Shown here one piece after another: positions 17,390-25,129 of a DNA stretch of 64,000 nt. Under the pieces are notes generated by a model. It saw only the letters and a list, made by a program, of their open reading frames with translations, did no database searches and was not told where the DNA came from. Within the stretch, counting starts at the first letter, position 1; every line of letters starts with the position of its first letter. Origin of the DNA: Endoryza foliicola (GTDB lineage: Bacteria > Bacteroidota > Bacteroidia > Chitinophagales > Chitinophagaceae); contig OZ245715.1 in the NCBI GenBank assembly GCA_965226965.1, positions 2,728,001 to 2,792,000 of the forward strand, written 5' to 3'. Position numbers and translations under genes: made by a program.

Positions 17390-18310
17390 CTAAGCATAAA
17401 TATATCCTAAGCCCAATGTACTCCACACCTGTGCATTTGTTCTTGTCATAATAGGCGATGGTTTTAATATTTCTGAAGGATTGGGATGTGTGGCAGCAGG
17501 GTTTAAAATCTGCCAGTCTGCAAATAACTTATCTATAAAACCATGATGTAACCAGAAGATTGGGTCGGCAGGTGATGAAGCCGTTCCGATTGTGCCGCCT
17601 ACTAAACCATGCAGCCTGTTGTGGAAAGGTGATGCTTCTAATTGAGAAGAAAAAGTTGCAAAATTTGTATTTGCTATTAATGTAGCATGTTGTGCAGCTG
17701 TTGGCAATAAAGTATCGTTGAATGAACCGCCTCTTGTAATTCCCCAGCGGGTAAAGTCAGCGCTGTTATTTAACTGAGGTGGTATATACCTGTCTTCTAT
17801 CCAGTTCCAGTAAGGAATTGTTACCAAAGGATTGATAGCAATTAATCTGGCTTCTAATTTTGCAAGATATTCTCTGTGCCATGTTAAAAAATTTATACCG
17901 CCATGTGCACCCCACATGTGTCCGGCAGGAGTAGTCATTGCCTGTACATGTATTTGTACAAATTCCTGGTAAGTTGGTGCAGGCATATCCGTATCGGCTA
18001 ATGCTTCAATGGCATAAATAAAACGATTCCATTCCAAAGGGGTAAGGTTCTTTTGATTTTTTCTGCGGCGGTATTTTGGCCTGCAAAAATATTTATGCCA
18101 AAACCAGTGTGGGTCAAGTAAATCTTTATGCAAAAATTTTTCCGGGATAAATCGTAATTCTTCAACGTTTATTTTTAGTTCAGGCGATTTAATTTTTTGT
18201 TTGCCAATTTCTTTTGGAGCTTCTCTTAAAAGCTGCCTCATTTGTACCGGACTAATTGTCCATTCTTTTACACTTTTTGTTTTCCGGGGAAATAGTTTAC
18301 CATGGGCCAT
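17390..18310 (-). CDS. Tyrosinase-type dicopper oxidase
   Basis: 306 residues. The central tyrosinase domain shows the CuA histidines in IHVQAM, WGAHGG and FLTWHREYL and the CuB set in SPFHNRLHG and DPIFWLHHGFID, with the PYWNW motif between. These bind the type 3 dicopper centre that hydroxylates phenols and oxidises catechols. I see no signal peptide; the N-terminus is basic and hydrophilic, so export is uncertain. It has its own upstream region and is followed by a terminator. Module B lacks it, so it is a gain in A or a loss in B. It may detoxify phenolics or simply use the local copper supply; this is inference. Confidence 0.92.
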   Translation of the reverse strand: MAHGKLFPRKTKSVKEWTISPVQMRQLLREAPKEIGKQKIKSPELKINVEELRFIPEKFLHKDLLDPHWFWHKYFCRPKYRRRKNQKNLTPLEWNRFIYAIEALADTDMPAPTYQEFVQIHVQAMTTPAGHMWGAHGGINFLTWHREYLAKLEARLIAINPLVTIPYWNWIEDRYIPPQLNNSADFTRWGITRGGSFNDTLLPTAAQHATLIANTNFATFSSQLEASPFHNRLHGLVGGTIGTASSPADPIFWLHHGFIDKLFADWQILNPAATHPNPSEILKPSPIMTRTNAQVWSTLGLGYIYA

Positions 18311-18451
18311 AATATGAAAGGTTTAAGGTTTGTTTTTTCTTAACGCTGAAAAAATATGAACGCCTCGTTTTACCTATTGCGAAGAAGGGGCATCAACCGA
18401 TATTGATTTATTACGACACTTAAAAGTACCACCTATGTATGGCAATGTCAA

Positions 18452-18466
18452 TACCACAAAGTGGTA
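18452..18466. promoter_or_regulatory. Operator-like palindrome upstream of tyrosinase
   Basis: TACCAC AAA GTGGTA, perfect 6-base arms with a 3-base centre, with another TACCAC 25 bases away at 18427-18432. The position, about 145 bases upstream of the tyrosinase start, suits a regulator site; no binding protein can be named. Confidence 0.4.
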
Positions 18467-18546
18467 ATTATTTATTGTAGAAAGATAAGAGGGGATGTGA
18501 GAAATTTAGGGCAACCCTATTCCTTTAAGCAGGGTTTAGAAAAGAA

Positions 18547-18572
18547 AAGAGGCATCCGATTATGCCTCTTTC
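18547..18572 (-). terminator. Intrinsic terminator after the DUF305 gene
   Basis: Stem AAAGAGGCAT / ATGCCTCTTT (18547-18556 and 18563-18572), 6-base loop, followed on the minus strand by TTCTTTTC. It lies 40 bases past the DUF305 stop and would end the YncE-DUF305 transcript. Confidence 0.8.
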
Positions 18573-18611
18573 TTTTTATTTTGATATGATGCTATTTTAT
18601 TCTTAAACCAA

Positions 18612-19226
18612 TTATCGCTTGTTTGCCTTAAGCCAGTTACTTAGTTCAATTATTTCTTTATTTTGCGCTGTAATAATATTGTTTGCAATCGTTTTTAACT
18701 GGGCATTATCTCCATGATGCAGATAAGCAGAAGCATCCTGTATGGCGGCCTGGTGATGAATAACCATTAAGGTGGCATAGTCGTTATCTATATCGCCGGT
18801 AATAATTTGGACATCAGATTGCCTGGTTGTTTTTTCCATATTATCCATTTGCTCCTGCATAAAATCCATGTCCATATTATTTACCGATAAAGACATTCTT
18901 ATGGTTTTAAGCACAGCAATTTCGGCGGTTTGGTCTGCTATTACTTTTTGTGCAAACCTTTTCAGACTGTCATTTTTCCCTGCTGCTACCATTGCTTTTG
19001 ACATGTTAAGGGCACCTTCATGGTGCATAATCATCATCTCACTAAAATCCACTTCGGGGTCCATCGTCATTGTCATTGCTTCCATCCTGTCCATCATAAC
19101 ATGCATACTATCCATCATCCTGTTATCATCATGGGCTTGAAGAATAATACCATCAGCATCTTTTTTACATGCTGTAAATCCTAAACTAACTGTAATCATA
19201 GCGATACCGAATATTACTTTTTTCAT
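18612..19226 (-). CDS. DUF305 lipoprotein, putative metal-binding
   Basis: 204 residues. Lipobox LGFTAC gives a lipidated Cys20. Two DUF305 half-domains follow, with MMIMHHEGALNMSKAMV and MVIHHQAAIQDASAYLHHG; the paired HH motifs and many methionines are the family's metal-binding feature. DUF305 proteins often accompany copper-resistance genes, and their helical bundles resemble ferritin-like folds. The gene follows YncE A by 39 bases without a terminator, so the two are probably cotranscribed from the ECF-like promoter. Module B has no DUF305. The metal is inferred as copper from context. Confidence 0.9.
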   Translation of the reverse strand: MKKVIFGIAMITVSLGFTACKKDADGIILQAHDDNRMMDSMHVMMDRMEAMTMTMDPEVDFSEMMIMHHEGALNMSKAMVAAGKNDSLKRFAQKVIADQTAEIAVLKTIRMSLSVNNMDMDFMQEQMDNMEKTTRQSDVQIITGDIDNDYATLMVIHHQAAIQDASAYLHHGDNAQLKTIANNIITAQNKEIIELSNWLKANKR

Positions 19227-19265
19227 TATTCTACTTTTATATTTTAAAATGATATGACGTTACAA

Positions 19266-20336
19266 TTATAATTTGAATACAATTCCATTTGGCTTTTTCC
19301 CAACCCGAATGTCCTTAACTTTTGTATGTGTGGAAACATTAATGACTGATACTGTGTTGGCCCCCTGATTAGTTACATAAGCGTAGCCACCGTTAAAGGC
19401 GATAGCATGAGCATCTGCGCCGGTTACAAATTCTCCGTGTTTCATCCAGGTGTTGCCGCCCATATCCTGGTAGTAAGCCACTTTGCCACTGGTGGCATTA
19501 CTTACCCATAATTCATTTGCTGTAGCATTAAATGCTGCAAATCCGGGTTTGAAATTTAGTACAATCGTTCCCAGATTTGCATTTGTTGCCACATCAATTA
19601 CAGAAATACTTTGAGCATCTTCATTGTCAACAAACATTTTTCCACCCGATGCAGGCCACGCGCCAACCGGATTTGATTCAACGTTGATAGTAGCAATTAC
19701 AGCTTTGGTTGAAGGGTTAATTACAGATACTGTATTACTCATTCCGTTACATACATAAGCTTTCGTTCCATCAGCGCTGAATGTAACTTCAGCAGGTTCA
19801 TCCCCTACAGTAATTGTATTCTTTAACACATAGGTAGAGGCATCATAAACTAACACTTTTCCCGCCATATCCATTTGCGAAGTCCATATCTCCGTTCCGT
19901 CCGGAGAAAATACTGCGTTATGATTCATTACCGGCACCTCGAAGTTTTTCTTTATTGCACCTGTAACAGCATTCATTACAACCACCATACCTTTCATACC
20001 CGGCATACCACCGGTGTGCCCGGCACTTAAATCCATACCCGGAACCCCAATTGCCAGATGATGTTCGCCACCTGACTGATGATGATAAATATGGTGTGGC
20101 CACATAATCATGCTGCCGCCACTGCTCATTAGATTAATGCTGTCGGTTACAGTATTCGTACTAAGTTTAATTACGGAAATGGTGCTGCTTTCACCATTTA
20201 CTACATAAGCAGCAGGGTAGTCAATATTTTTTTCTTCCATTGGCATTGACATGTCATGCTTTTTTTTGCAGGATGGCATTGCAAAGATTACTGCCATTAT
20301 CAATAGTATAGCAGCATTGGATTTTAATTGTTTCAT
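19266..20336 (-). CDS. YncE-like beta-propeller lipoprotein, copy A
   Basis: 356 residues. Lipobox MPSC gives a lipidated Cys23. The remainder is a seven-bladed propeller with repeated YVxNxxSxTVSVI and VGxxPxxVTFSADGTKAYV blades, as in YncE/lactonase-type proteins. Unusual for YncE is a His/Met-rich insert at 78-116 (MWPHHIYHHQSGGEHH, then SAGHTGGMPGMKGM), conserved in copy B and a likely copper site. The start is 20-odd bases downstream of a promoter match, so it is a likely direct target of the sigma factor. Precise function is unknown; copper sensing or storage at the membrane surface is a guess. Confidence 0.88.
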   Translation of the reverse strand: MKQLKSNAAILLIMAVIFAMPSCKKKHDMSMPMEEKNIDYPAAYVVNGESSTISVIKLSTNTVTDSINLMSSGGSMIMWPHHIYHHQSGGEHHLAIGVPGMDLSAGHTGGMPGMKGMVVVMNAVTGAIKKNFEVPVMNHNAVFSPDGTEIWTSQMDMAGKVLVYDASTYVLKNTITVGDEPAEVTFSADGTKAYVCNGMSNTVSVINPSTKAVIATINVESNPVGAWPASGGKMFVDNEDAQSISVIDVATNANLGTIVLNFKPGFAAFNATANELWVSNATSGKVAYYQDMGGNTWMKHGEFVTGADAHAIAFNGGYAYVTNQGANTVSVINVSTHTKVKDIRVGKKPNGIVFKL

Positions 20337-20362
20337 TTCGTTGGGATTTGTTTTATAAAAGG

Positions 20363-20392
20363 TGATACAATAAAAGGTTAAAAAGAGTTGCC
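20363..20392 (-). promoter_or_regulatory. ECF-like promoter of YncE A
   Basis: Minus strand: GGCAACTCT beginning at 20392, 14-base spacer, TGTATCA at 20369-20363. The predicted transcription start is about 20 bases before the ATG. Same blocks and spacing occur before sigma A and YncE B. Confidence 0.72.
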
Positions 20393-20400
20393 TGTAACTA

Positions 20401-21750
20401 TTATTTTCTTTTGCCAGGTAAGGAATAAGTTAGCGACAGCATAGTACCAAAACTGCTGAACCTTAAATTACTATTATTGAAACGGGTTAAAGGAAATTTA
20501 AAATATGGCTCAAACGAAATGTTCCAGCTTTTATTTATTTGCTGTTTAATACCAACTGAGAAGTTGGATGTGATTGAAGTAGAAAAATCATTGTTATTAT
20601 GATAAGCACTGCTATGGCTTCTTTCTATTGCAGTGTTGCCATCAGCCACAAATTTGTAATGCACATTCTCCATCCGCATTTTATTAATGGAAAACCCTGC
20701 AGCAGTGTAGAAACTGGTTTTATTTTTTGATGAAAAATTATAATAAAGCATTACGGGGATTTCTAAAAAACGGCAATAACCGGTTGCATCTTCCAGCTTG
20801 ATACTTGTATAAGAGGGCAGGCTGAGTTTTGCAGAATCGAACGAAATATCTTTGCCGGAAGCAGTAAAGAATTTCTTAGAAATCAATATCCCCGACCTGA
20901 TTTCTATTTTTGGGGAGAATCTGTAACCAACCAAAAGCCCATAATCATATCCTGGCTTTGACGGTTTATTTAACTGAATACTGTTTATGTTAATGCCGCC
21001 AATTGCTGTGAATGAAAAACGAGAAATATTTGGCTTCCCTCTGTTTGGCTTTGGGTTATTTGTAATGATGCTTGCCGTATCCTTTTCAATTTCTGCAATT
21101 TCCTCTTCTTTTACTAATTCAGTGTTTGGTAAAGTAGTTTTTTCTGGAACATTGATTCCTTCTGTATCTAAATTTAACTTGTTTTCGACAGCAATATCAG
21201 ACCCGGATAATTTCTCATTGCTGATTTTTTTATCGAAAGCTTTAGCATTCCCGCCAACTTCATTTTCTTGCTCCTTTGATGGGGTAGTAAGGGATGTTCT
21301 ATTCTTTGTATTCTTTTTCTCAGGAGAAGGAGTTGTATAACTTGTCTGCGTTTGGGACAATGACGATATGATTCTGCTTTTAGATTCTGTATTTTTTGGT
21401 GAATTATCAATATAGTCTTTTATGACTTTTACGTCTTGCATTTTTACATTTTCGTTCTCTCTATTTTCAGCAGGCGCAATAACATTTTGCTTTGTATCTG
21501 TTGGAGTTTGATTAGCATAATTTTCCTTTGAATTAAAATTGCCATGGAACCCCCAATAAGCCGTACCTGCAAGCAGACCAGCAAAGAGAAACCAGAACAC
21601 AATAAACTTTCTCCGCCTTTTCTTTACCGGCATTTCAATATCAAGTCTTTCTTCCAGCTTGCTCCAGTCAGGAATAAAGCTCAGGTCGGTGTGCCTTTCA
21701 ACAGCAAAACGAACTCTGTTGTCAAAAAAGAAATCATTTTGGTTAAACAT
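20401..21750 (-). CDS. Trans-envelope barrel protein, probable anti-sigma (Dma-like), copy A
   Basis: 449 residues. A cytoplasmic N-terminus of about 48 residues (containing PDWSKLEERL and the basic KKRRRK), one membrane helix (49-67), a Ser/Thr/Lys-rich periplasmic linker to about 240, then a PorT-like eight-strand-type outer-membrane barrel (RFSFTAIGGININS to the C-terminal SLTYSLPGKRK). This layout and the 8-base overlap with the ECF sigma gene match dual membrane-spanning anti-sigma (Dma) proteins of Bacteroides. It would hold the sigma factor until a signal at the outer membrane changes it. The paralogue in module B has an alike head and barrel but an unrelated linker. Confidence 0.82.
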   Translation of the reverse strand: MFNQNDFFFDNRVRFAVERHTDLSFIPDWSKLEERLDIEMPVKKRRRKFIVFWFLFAGLLAGTAYWGFHGNFNSKENYANQTPTDTKQNVIAPAENRENENVKMQDVKVIKDYIDNSPKNTESKSRIISSLSQTQTSYTTPSPEKKNTKNRTSLTTPSKEQENEVGGNAKAFDKKISNEKLSGSDIAVENKLNLDTEGINVPEKTTLPNTELVKEEEIAEIEKDTASIITNNPKPNRGKPNISRFSFTAIGGININSIQLNKPSKPGYDYGLLVGYRFSPKIEIRSGILISKKFFTASGKDISFDSAKLSLPSYTSIKLEDATGYCRFLEIPVMLYYNFSSKNKTSFYTAAGFSINKMRMENVHYKFVADGNTAIERSHSSAYHNNNDFSTSITSNFSVGIKQQINKSWNISFEPYFKFPLTRFNNSNLRFSSFGTMLSLTYSLPGKRK

Positions 21751-22327
21751 ATCTTTTATGTTTCATTTTTTTTTGTAATGCTTTTTGTAACCAGTGTTTG
21801 GCTTTAAAAAGATTTGACTTGGATGTACCCTCAGTTATGCCAAGGATGCCGGCTACTTCCTCATGTGTGTACCCATCAATCACAAATAAGTTGAACACCA
21901 TTTTATATGCAGGCGGTAACTCCATAACAGTCTCTAATATTTCATTGTAACTCATTGCATCTAATACAGATTCAGAATCGTCGCTTATTTCTGCCATCAG
22001 CAACACATTTGCTTCACTAAATTCAAGTTTGGGGTGAAACTTATTACGATAATTGATACAATTGTTGATTAGCACTTTTTTAAACCAGCCTTTAAACGCA
22101 GCTTCGCTATATCCATAAATATCCTCATTGTACAGGTGAAGATTTTTAAATACTTTTACAAATCCGTCGCATACGAGATCCTGCACTTCAATTTTACTTG
22201 AAGCGTACCTGTAGCAAACATTGGCTGCAAACTCTTTCAGCCAGTCAAAGAACAACCTCTCATGTGAACGACTGTTCTTGCGGCATCCGTCGAGCAAATG
22301 TTTCAGTTCCTCGTTACAATATGACAA
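21743..22327 (-). CDS. ECF sigma factor, copy A
   Basis: 194 residues. Region 2 contains EVQDLVCDGFVKVFKNL and FKGWFKKVLINNCINYRNK; region 4 contains LPPAYKMVFNLFVIDGYTHEEVA and a C-terminal recognition helix (GTSKSNLFKAKHWL). There is no regulator extension. The start is TTG: the codon before it is TAG, no ATG lies near the N-terminus, and the paralogue also starts with TTG. Its end overlaps the anti-sigma-like gene by 8 bases (ATGTTTAA), implying coupled translation. An ECF-like promoter 35-64 bases upstream matches those of both YncE genes, so it probably drives its own transcription. Confidence 0.92.
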   Translation of the reverse strand: MSYCNEELKHLLDGCRKNSRSHERLFFDWLKEFAANVCYRYASSKIEVQDLVCDGFVKVFKNLHLYNEDIYGYSEAAFKGWFKKVLINNCINYRNKFHPKLEFSEANVLLMAEISDDSESVLDAMSYNEILETVMELPPAYKMVFNLFVIDGYTHEEVAGILGITEGTSKSNLFKAKHWLQKALQKKMKHKRYV

Positions 22328-22361
22328 CTATTAATATTTTGGTTTTAAAGCGGTTTTATAT

Positions 22362-22391
22362 TGGTACAAATATTTGTAGAAAAGGGTTGCC
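22362..22391 (-). promoter_or_regulatory. ECF-like autoregulatory promoter of sigma A
   Basis: Minus strand: GGCAACCCT from 22391, 14-base spacer, TGTACCA at 22368-22362; predicted start about 28 bases before the TTG. The AAC core resembles ECF -35 elements. The opposite end of this gap holds the convergent end of the MFS gene's neighbour region and nothing else convincing. Confidence 0.72.
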
Positions 22392-22522
22392 CCAAACAAA
22401 AAATTTCAGCATTTTTATTAAAGACTGCCTAAAGTCGTTTTATTGAGTTGTTGCCGTTTTATGAATTTAATTTTCAAAAGGCAGGGTTACTTCAGCCGAA
22501 CTCCAACGAGATCTATTTTTTT

Positions 22523-23797
22523 TCAGGCAGATTTCGATTCCTGTTGGTCATTAGCTCTACTATAACCAGCGCTGCGGAATATGATAGCAAACAGAATAAG
22601 TATAGTTGCAACAATCCAATACGCAAGATGGTCAGACCATATCATAATTATTCCACCCATTACCACACCTGCAACCTGGCCCAAACTATTAACGGCACTA
22701 AAAATACCCAACGATGTTCCATATTCTTTTCCAGAATCCTTTGTAACAAGTGAGGTCAGGCTCGGTGTGAGGATTGCTATTCCGAGTGAAATGAAAGAAA
22801 CGTAAAACAAAATCCATCCCATTTCCCTTGACAGAGTAAGCATAAACAGACCAATACTCAGTAACAGGCAACTGAAAGGCAATAATGCCTTTTCACCTTT
22901 CTTTTCTATCAACCATGCAATGGGGCCTAATTGCAATAAGCCCATCAGCAACCCACAAATAATAAGAACAATGCTCATTTGCTTTGGGCCAAACAAAAAA
23001 AATCGTTGTGAATGAATGGCAAATGTGCCTTCAAACATGGAGTGTGCAAGCTGGCCGAAGAAAGATAATGCCAACAATAGGATGAACGCTTTTTTAAGGG
23101 ATTTAAAGTTTGGGATAAAAGATATTTTTGTTTTTGTTGCACTTTCATCTATTGTTTTACTTGAAAATTGCAGTGATTCCGGCAAAAAAATAAAATATAG
23201 AATTAGTACTATTAAGGTAAGCAAAGAAGAAAAAATAAATGGTGAGGAAAAATTGTTGAGTGTGAACTGTGTGAATAGAAATTTAAAGTGAATGCTGATA
23301 TTTGAAAAAAGATTGCCCAGCAAATGGCCGGTAACAGCCCCTAATCCTGCTACGCCATTCAATATTGCAAAATTCTTTCCTCTTTTTTCTTTTGGAGTTT
23401 TATCTGCAATGTATGCCCCTGATGCAGTTACAAAAGAGGCTGTAAAAATTCCTGCTATCAAACGGGAGAAATAAAGCAGCACCAGACTTTCACCCAATGA
23501 GAAAATAAAGGTTGAAATCGAAAATCCTGCGATGCCTGTTAAGATGAGTGGCCTTCTCCCAACTTTATCAGATAGTGAACCGAGGTATGGTGCAAAAAAG
23601 AATTGTGTTAGCGGGAAAGCACCAGTTATTAATCCTATATGAAGGGAAACTCTATTGGATGAAATCTCCCTGTACGACAGAATCTTCTCAATGTAAAATG
23701 GAAGTACCGGAAGTGTCATTCCAAAGCCAGTCATTACCAAAAAAACTCCGCAAAGAAGTATTATTTTTCCTTTGTCGTATTTTTTCAACTCAATCAT
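22523..23797 (-). CDS. MFS transporter, drug:proton antiporter type (DHA1-like)
   Basis: 424 residues with about twelve membrane helices. Motif A, GSLSDKVGRRPLIL, lies between helices 2 and 3, and a TetA-like GAYIADKTPKEKRGKNF loop follows helix 4. These place it among 12-helix DHA1 exporters of the TetA/multidrug type. The substrate is not predictable from sequence. It is the last gene of the long leftward copper block, 24 bases after the HMBD adaptor. Drug and metal exporters commonly share islands, so this could be a co-selected resistance gene. Confidence 0.88.
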   Translation of the reverse strand: MIELKKYDKGKIILLCGVFLVMTGFGMTLPVLPFYIEKILSYREISSNRVSLHIGLITGAFPLTQFFFAPYLGSLSDKVGRRPLILTGIAGFSISTFIFSLGESLVLLYFSRLIAGIFTASFVTASGAYIADKTPKEKRGKNFAILNGVAGLGAVTGHLLGNLFSNISIHFKFLFTQFTLNNFSSPFIFSSLLTLIVLILYFIFLPESLQFSSKTIDESATKTKISFIPNFKSLKKAFILLLALSFFGQLAHSMFEGTFAIHSQRFFLFGPKQMSIVLIICGLLMGLLQLGPIAWLIEKKGEKALLPFSCLLLSIGLFMLTLSREMGWILFYVSFISLGIAILTPSLTSLVTKDSGKEYGTSLGIFSAVNSLGQVAGVVMGGIIMIWSDHLAYWIVATILILFAIIFRSAGYSRANDQQESKSA

Positions 23798-23821
23798 GTA
23801 AAATATTTTCAGCCATCGTTC

Positions 23822-25039
23822 CTACATTTTCATTCCCTCCATTGGATTTGCGCCTTTCTTAAAAATAAATTCACTGTTTAACAAATAAGCCCCGGTTATC
23901 ACAACTATATCTCCTGACTGAAGACCTGATTTTATCTCAACCCTTTCTCCATCTTCCATACCTATTTCAACCATCCTGCTTTTGAAAGTATGGTTACCTG
24001 TTTGTACCCAAACAGATGCACCAGTGCCGGTGCGGAGTACTGCATCTGATGGCAGGGTTAATGTGTTTACCTGTTTGCCTTTTATAGTTACATAAGCAGG
24101 CATGCCGGGCTTTAATAGTTTTCCAGAGTTGGCTACATTTACCCGTAGCAGGGTAATACGGGTTTGGGGATTAATTTCAGGATTCATGAATTCAATCTTT
24201 CCAATTGTTTGCTTGCCCGGCAAATCAGGGAATTGAACCGAGGCAAATGCATTATTATCTATCTGCGATAATTGGGATGTGTAAACCTGTGCTTCTGCCC
24301 AAAGGGTTGATAAATCCGCTATCCGAACAATTGTACCACCTTCCATAGCATATTCACCTTCCCTTATATCCAATGTGGTAATATACCCTGCAACAGGGCT
24401 ATAAAAAGTAGTAAGAGATGTTGTAGTTTTTTTTGCTGCTATTTCCTGTATTTGTGTTTCAGATAAGCCCCACAGCAGCAATTTATTTTTTGCACTTTGT
24501 AATAATGCCGTAAAATCAATTAGGGGATTATCAAGTGTTTTCTGTTTTTCCAGTGCCAGTATATATTCCTGCTTGGCATTATTCAGTTCTTCACTGTATA
24601 TATCAAATAGTTTATCCCCTTTACTAACATAGTCGCCAAGATTTTTAAAATAAAGCCGTTCAATTCTACCCATCACTCTTGCGCTTACCGCATTTATATT
24701 TCGCTGGTCGGCATTTAATGTTGCGGTAAGCACCATCTGGTCGCCAATCATTCCGCTACGGATAGTATCTGTTGAAATATTCCCCAATTGTATTTGCTGG
24801 TCACTAAGTTGAACCTCATTAGGGTCTTTTGAAATGCCTTTTTTTGCTTCTATCAGTTTCATGCCACATATAGGGCAATTGCCCGGTTTATCCTGCATTA
24901 CCTGCGGGTGCATTGAACAGGTATAATATACATCGTTCATTTCCATATTATGTTCTGCCTGTGCTGGAGTTTTTGTATTCTTATTTTTGCAGGCGGCAAA
25001 TAAAAACACAAGCACTGCTGCGATAAATAACTTTTTCAT
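23822..25039 (-). CDS. RND adaptor lipoprotein with HMBD (CusB-like)
   Basis: 405 residues. Lipobox LFAAC gives Cys17. A heavy-metal-binding domain (YYTCSMHPQV...CPICGMKL) spans 39-62, then the usual barrel-sandwich, hairpin and beta-barrel modules (MGRIERLYFKNLGDYVSKG, SPVAGYITTLDIREGEY, GDIVVITGAYLLNSEF). The HMBD Cys/His/Met ligands probably hand Cu(I)/Ag(I) to the pump. It is the second of two adaptors in this block, 90 bases after the first. With two split CusA pumps nearby, each adaptor may serve a different pump; pairing cannot be decided from order alone. Confidence 0.9.
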   Translation of the reverse strand: MKKLFIAAVLVFLFAACKNKNTKTPAQAEHNMEMNDVYYTCSMHPQVMQDKPGNCPICGMKLIEAKKGISKDPNEVQLSDQQIQLGNISTDTIRSGMIGDQMVLTATLNADQRNINAVSARVMGRIERLYFKNLGDYVSKGDKLFDIYSEELNNAKQEYILALEKQKTLDNPLIDFTALLQSAKNKLLLWGLSETQIQEIAAKKTTTSLTTFYSPVAGYITTLDIREGEYAMEGGTIVRIADLSTLWAEAQVYTSQLSQIDNNAFASVQFPDLPGKQTIGKIEFMNPEINPQTRITLLRVNVANSGKLLKPGMPAYVTIKGKQVNTLTLPSDAVLRTGTGASVWVQTGNHTFKSRMVEIGMEDGERVEIKSGLQSGDIVVITGAYLLNSEFIFKKGANPMEGMKM

Positions 25040-25129
25040 CTTTTAAATATTTTATTGTTACCGGCTATCAATATCATTATTATCTTTTTCTGCTTAGTAT
25101 TATTTCATCGTCTTTAGTTTTCTATTTTG

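Larger units (their letters stand above)
18311..18611. other. Intergenic region between tyrosinase and DUF305 genes
   Basis: About 300 bases without a gene. It holds the DUF305 terminator (18547-18572), a TACCAC...GTGGTA palindrome (18452-18466) with a single TACCAC half-site at 18427-18432, and a plus-strand GGCAACCCT (18509-18517) that lacks the matching second block. I find no clear -7 element for the tyrosinase gene. Confidence 0.55.
15999..22327 (-). repeat. Module A: duplicated sigma/barrel/propeller/nuclease segment, copy A
   Basis: Minus-strand order: ECF sigma, trans-envelope barrel protein, YncE-like lipoprotein, DUF305, tyrosinase, HhH/PD-(D/E)xK protein. Module B (58842-63973) has the same backbone but lacks DUF305 and tyrosinase and carries a frameshifted NTF2-like gene instead. 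The four shared proteins are clear paralogues at protein level while their DNA has diverged widely at synonymous sites, so the duplication is not recent. Confidence 0.88.

Noticed and set aside
17247..17426. Sixty-codon upstream extension of nuclease gene A
   Set aside because: The frame is open, but this part has no counterpart in copy B and contains the hairpin and the end of the tyrosinase gene.
18509..18538. Plus-strand GGCAACCCT as a fifth promoter
   Set aside because: The TGTA-Y-CA block is missing at the right distance and no gene lies downstream on that strand.
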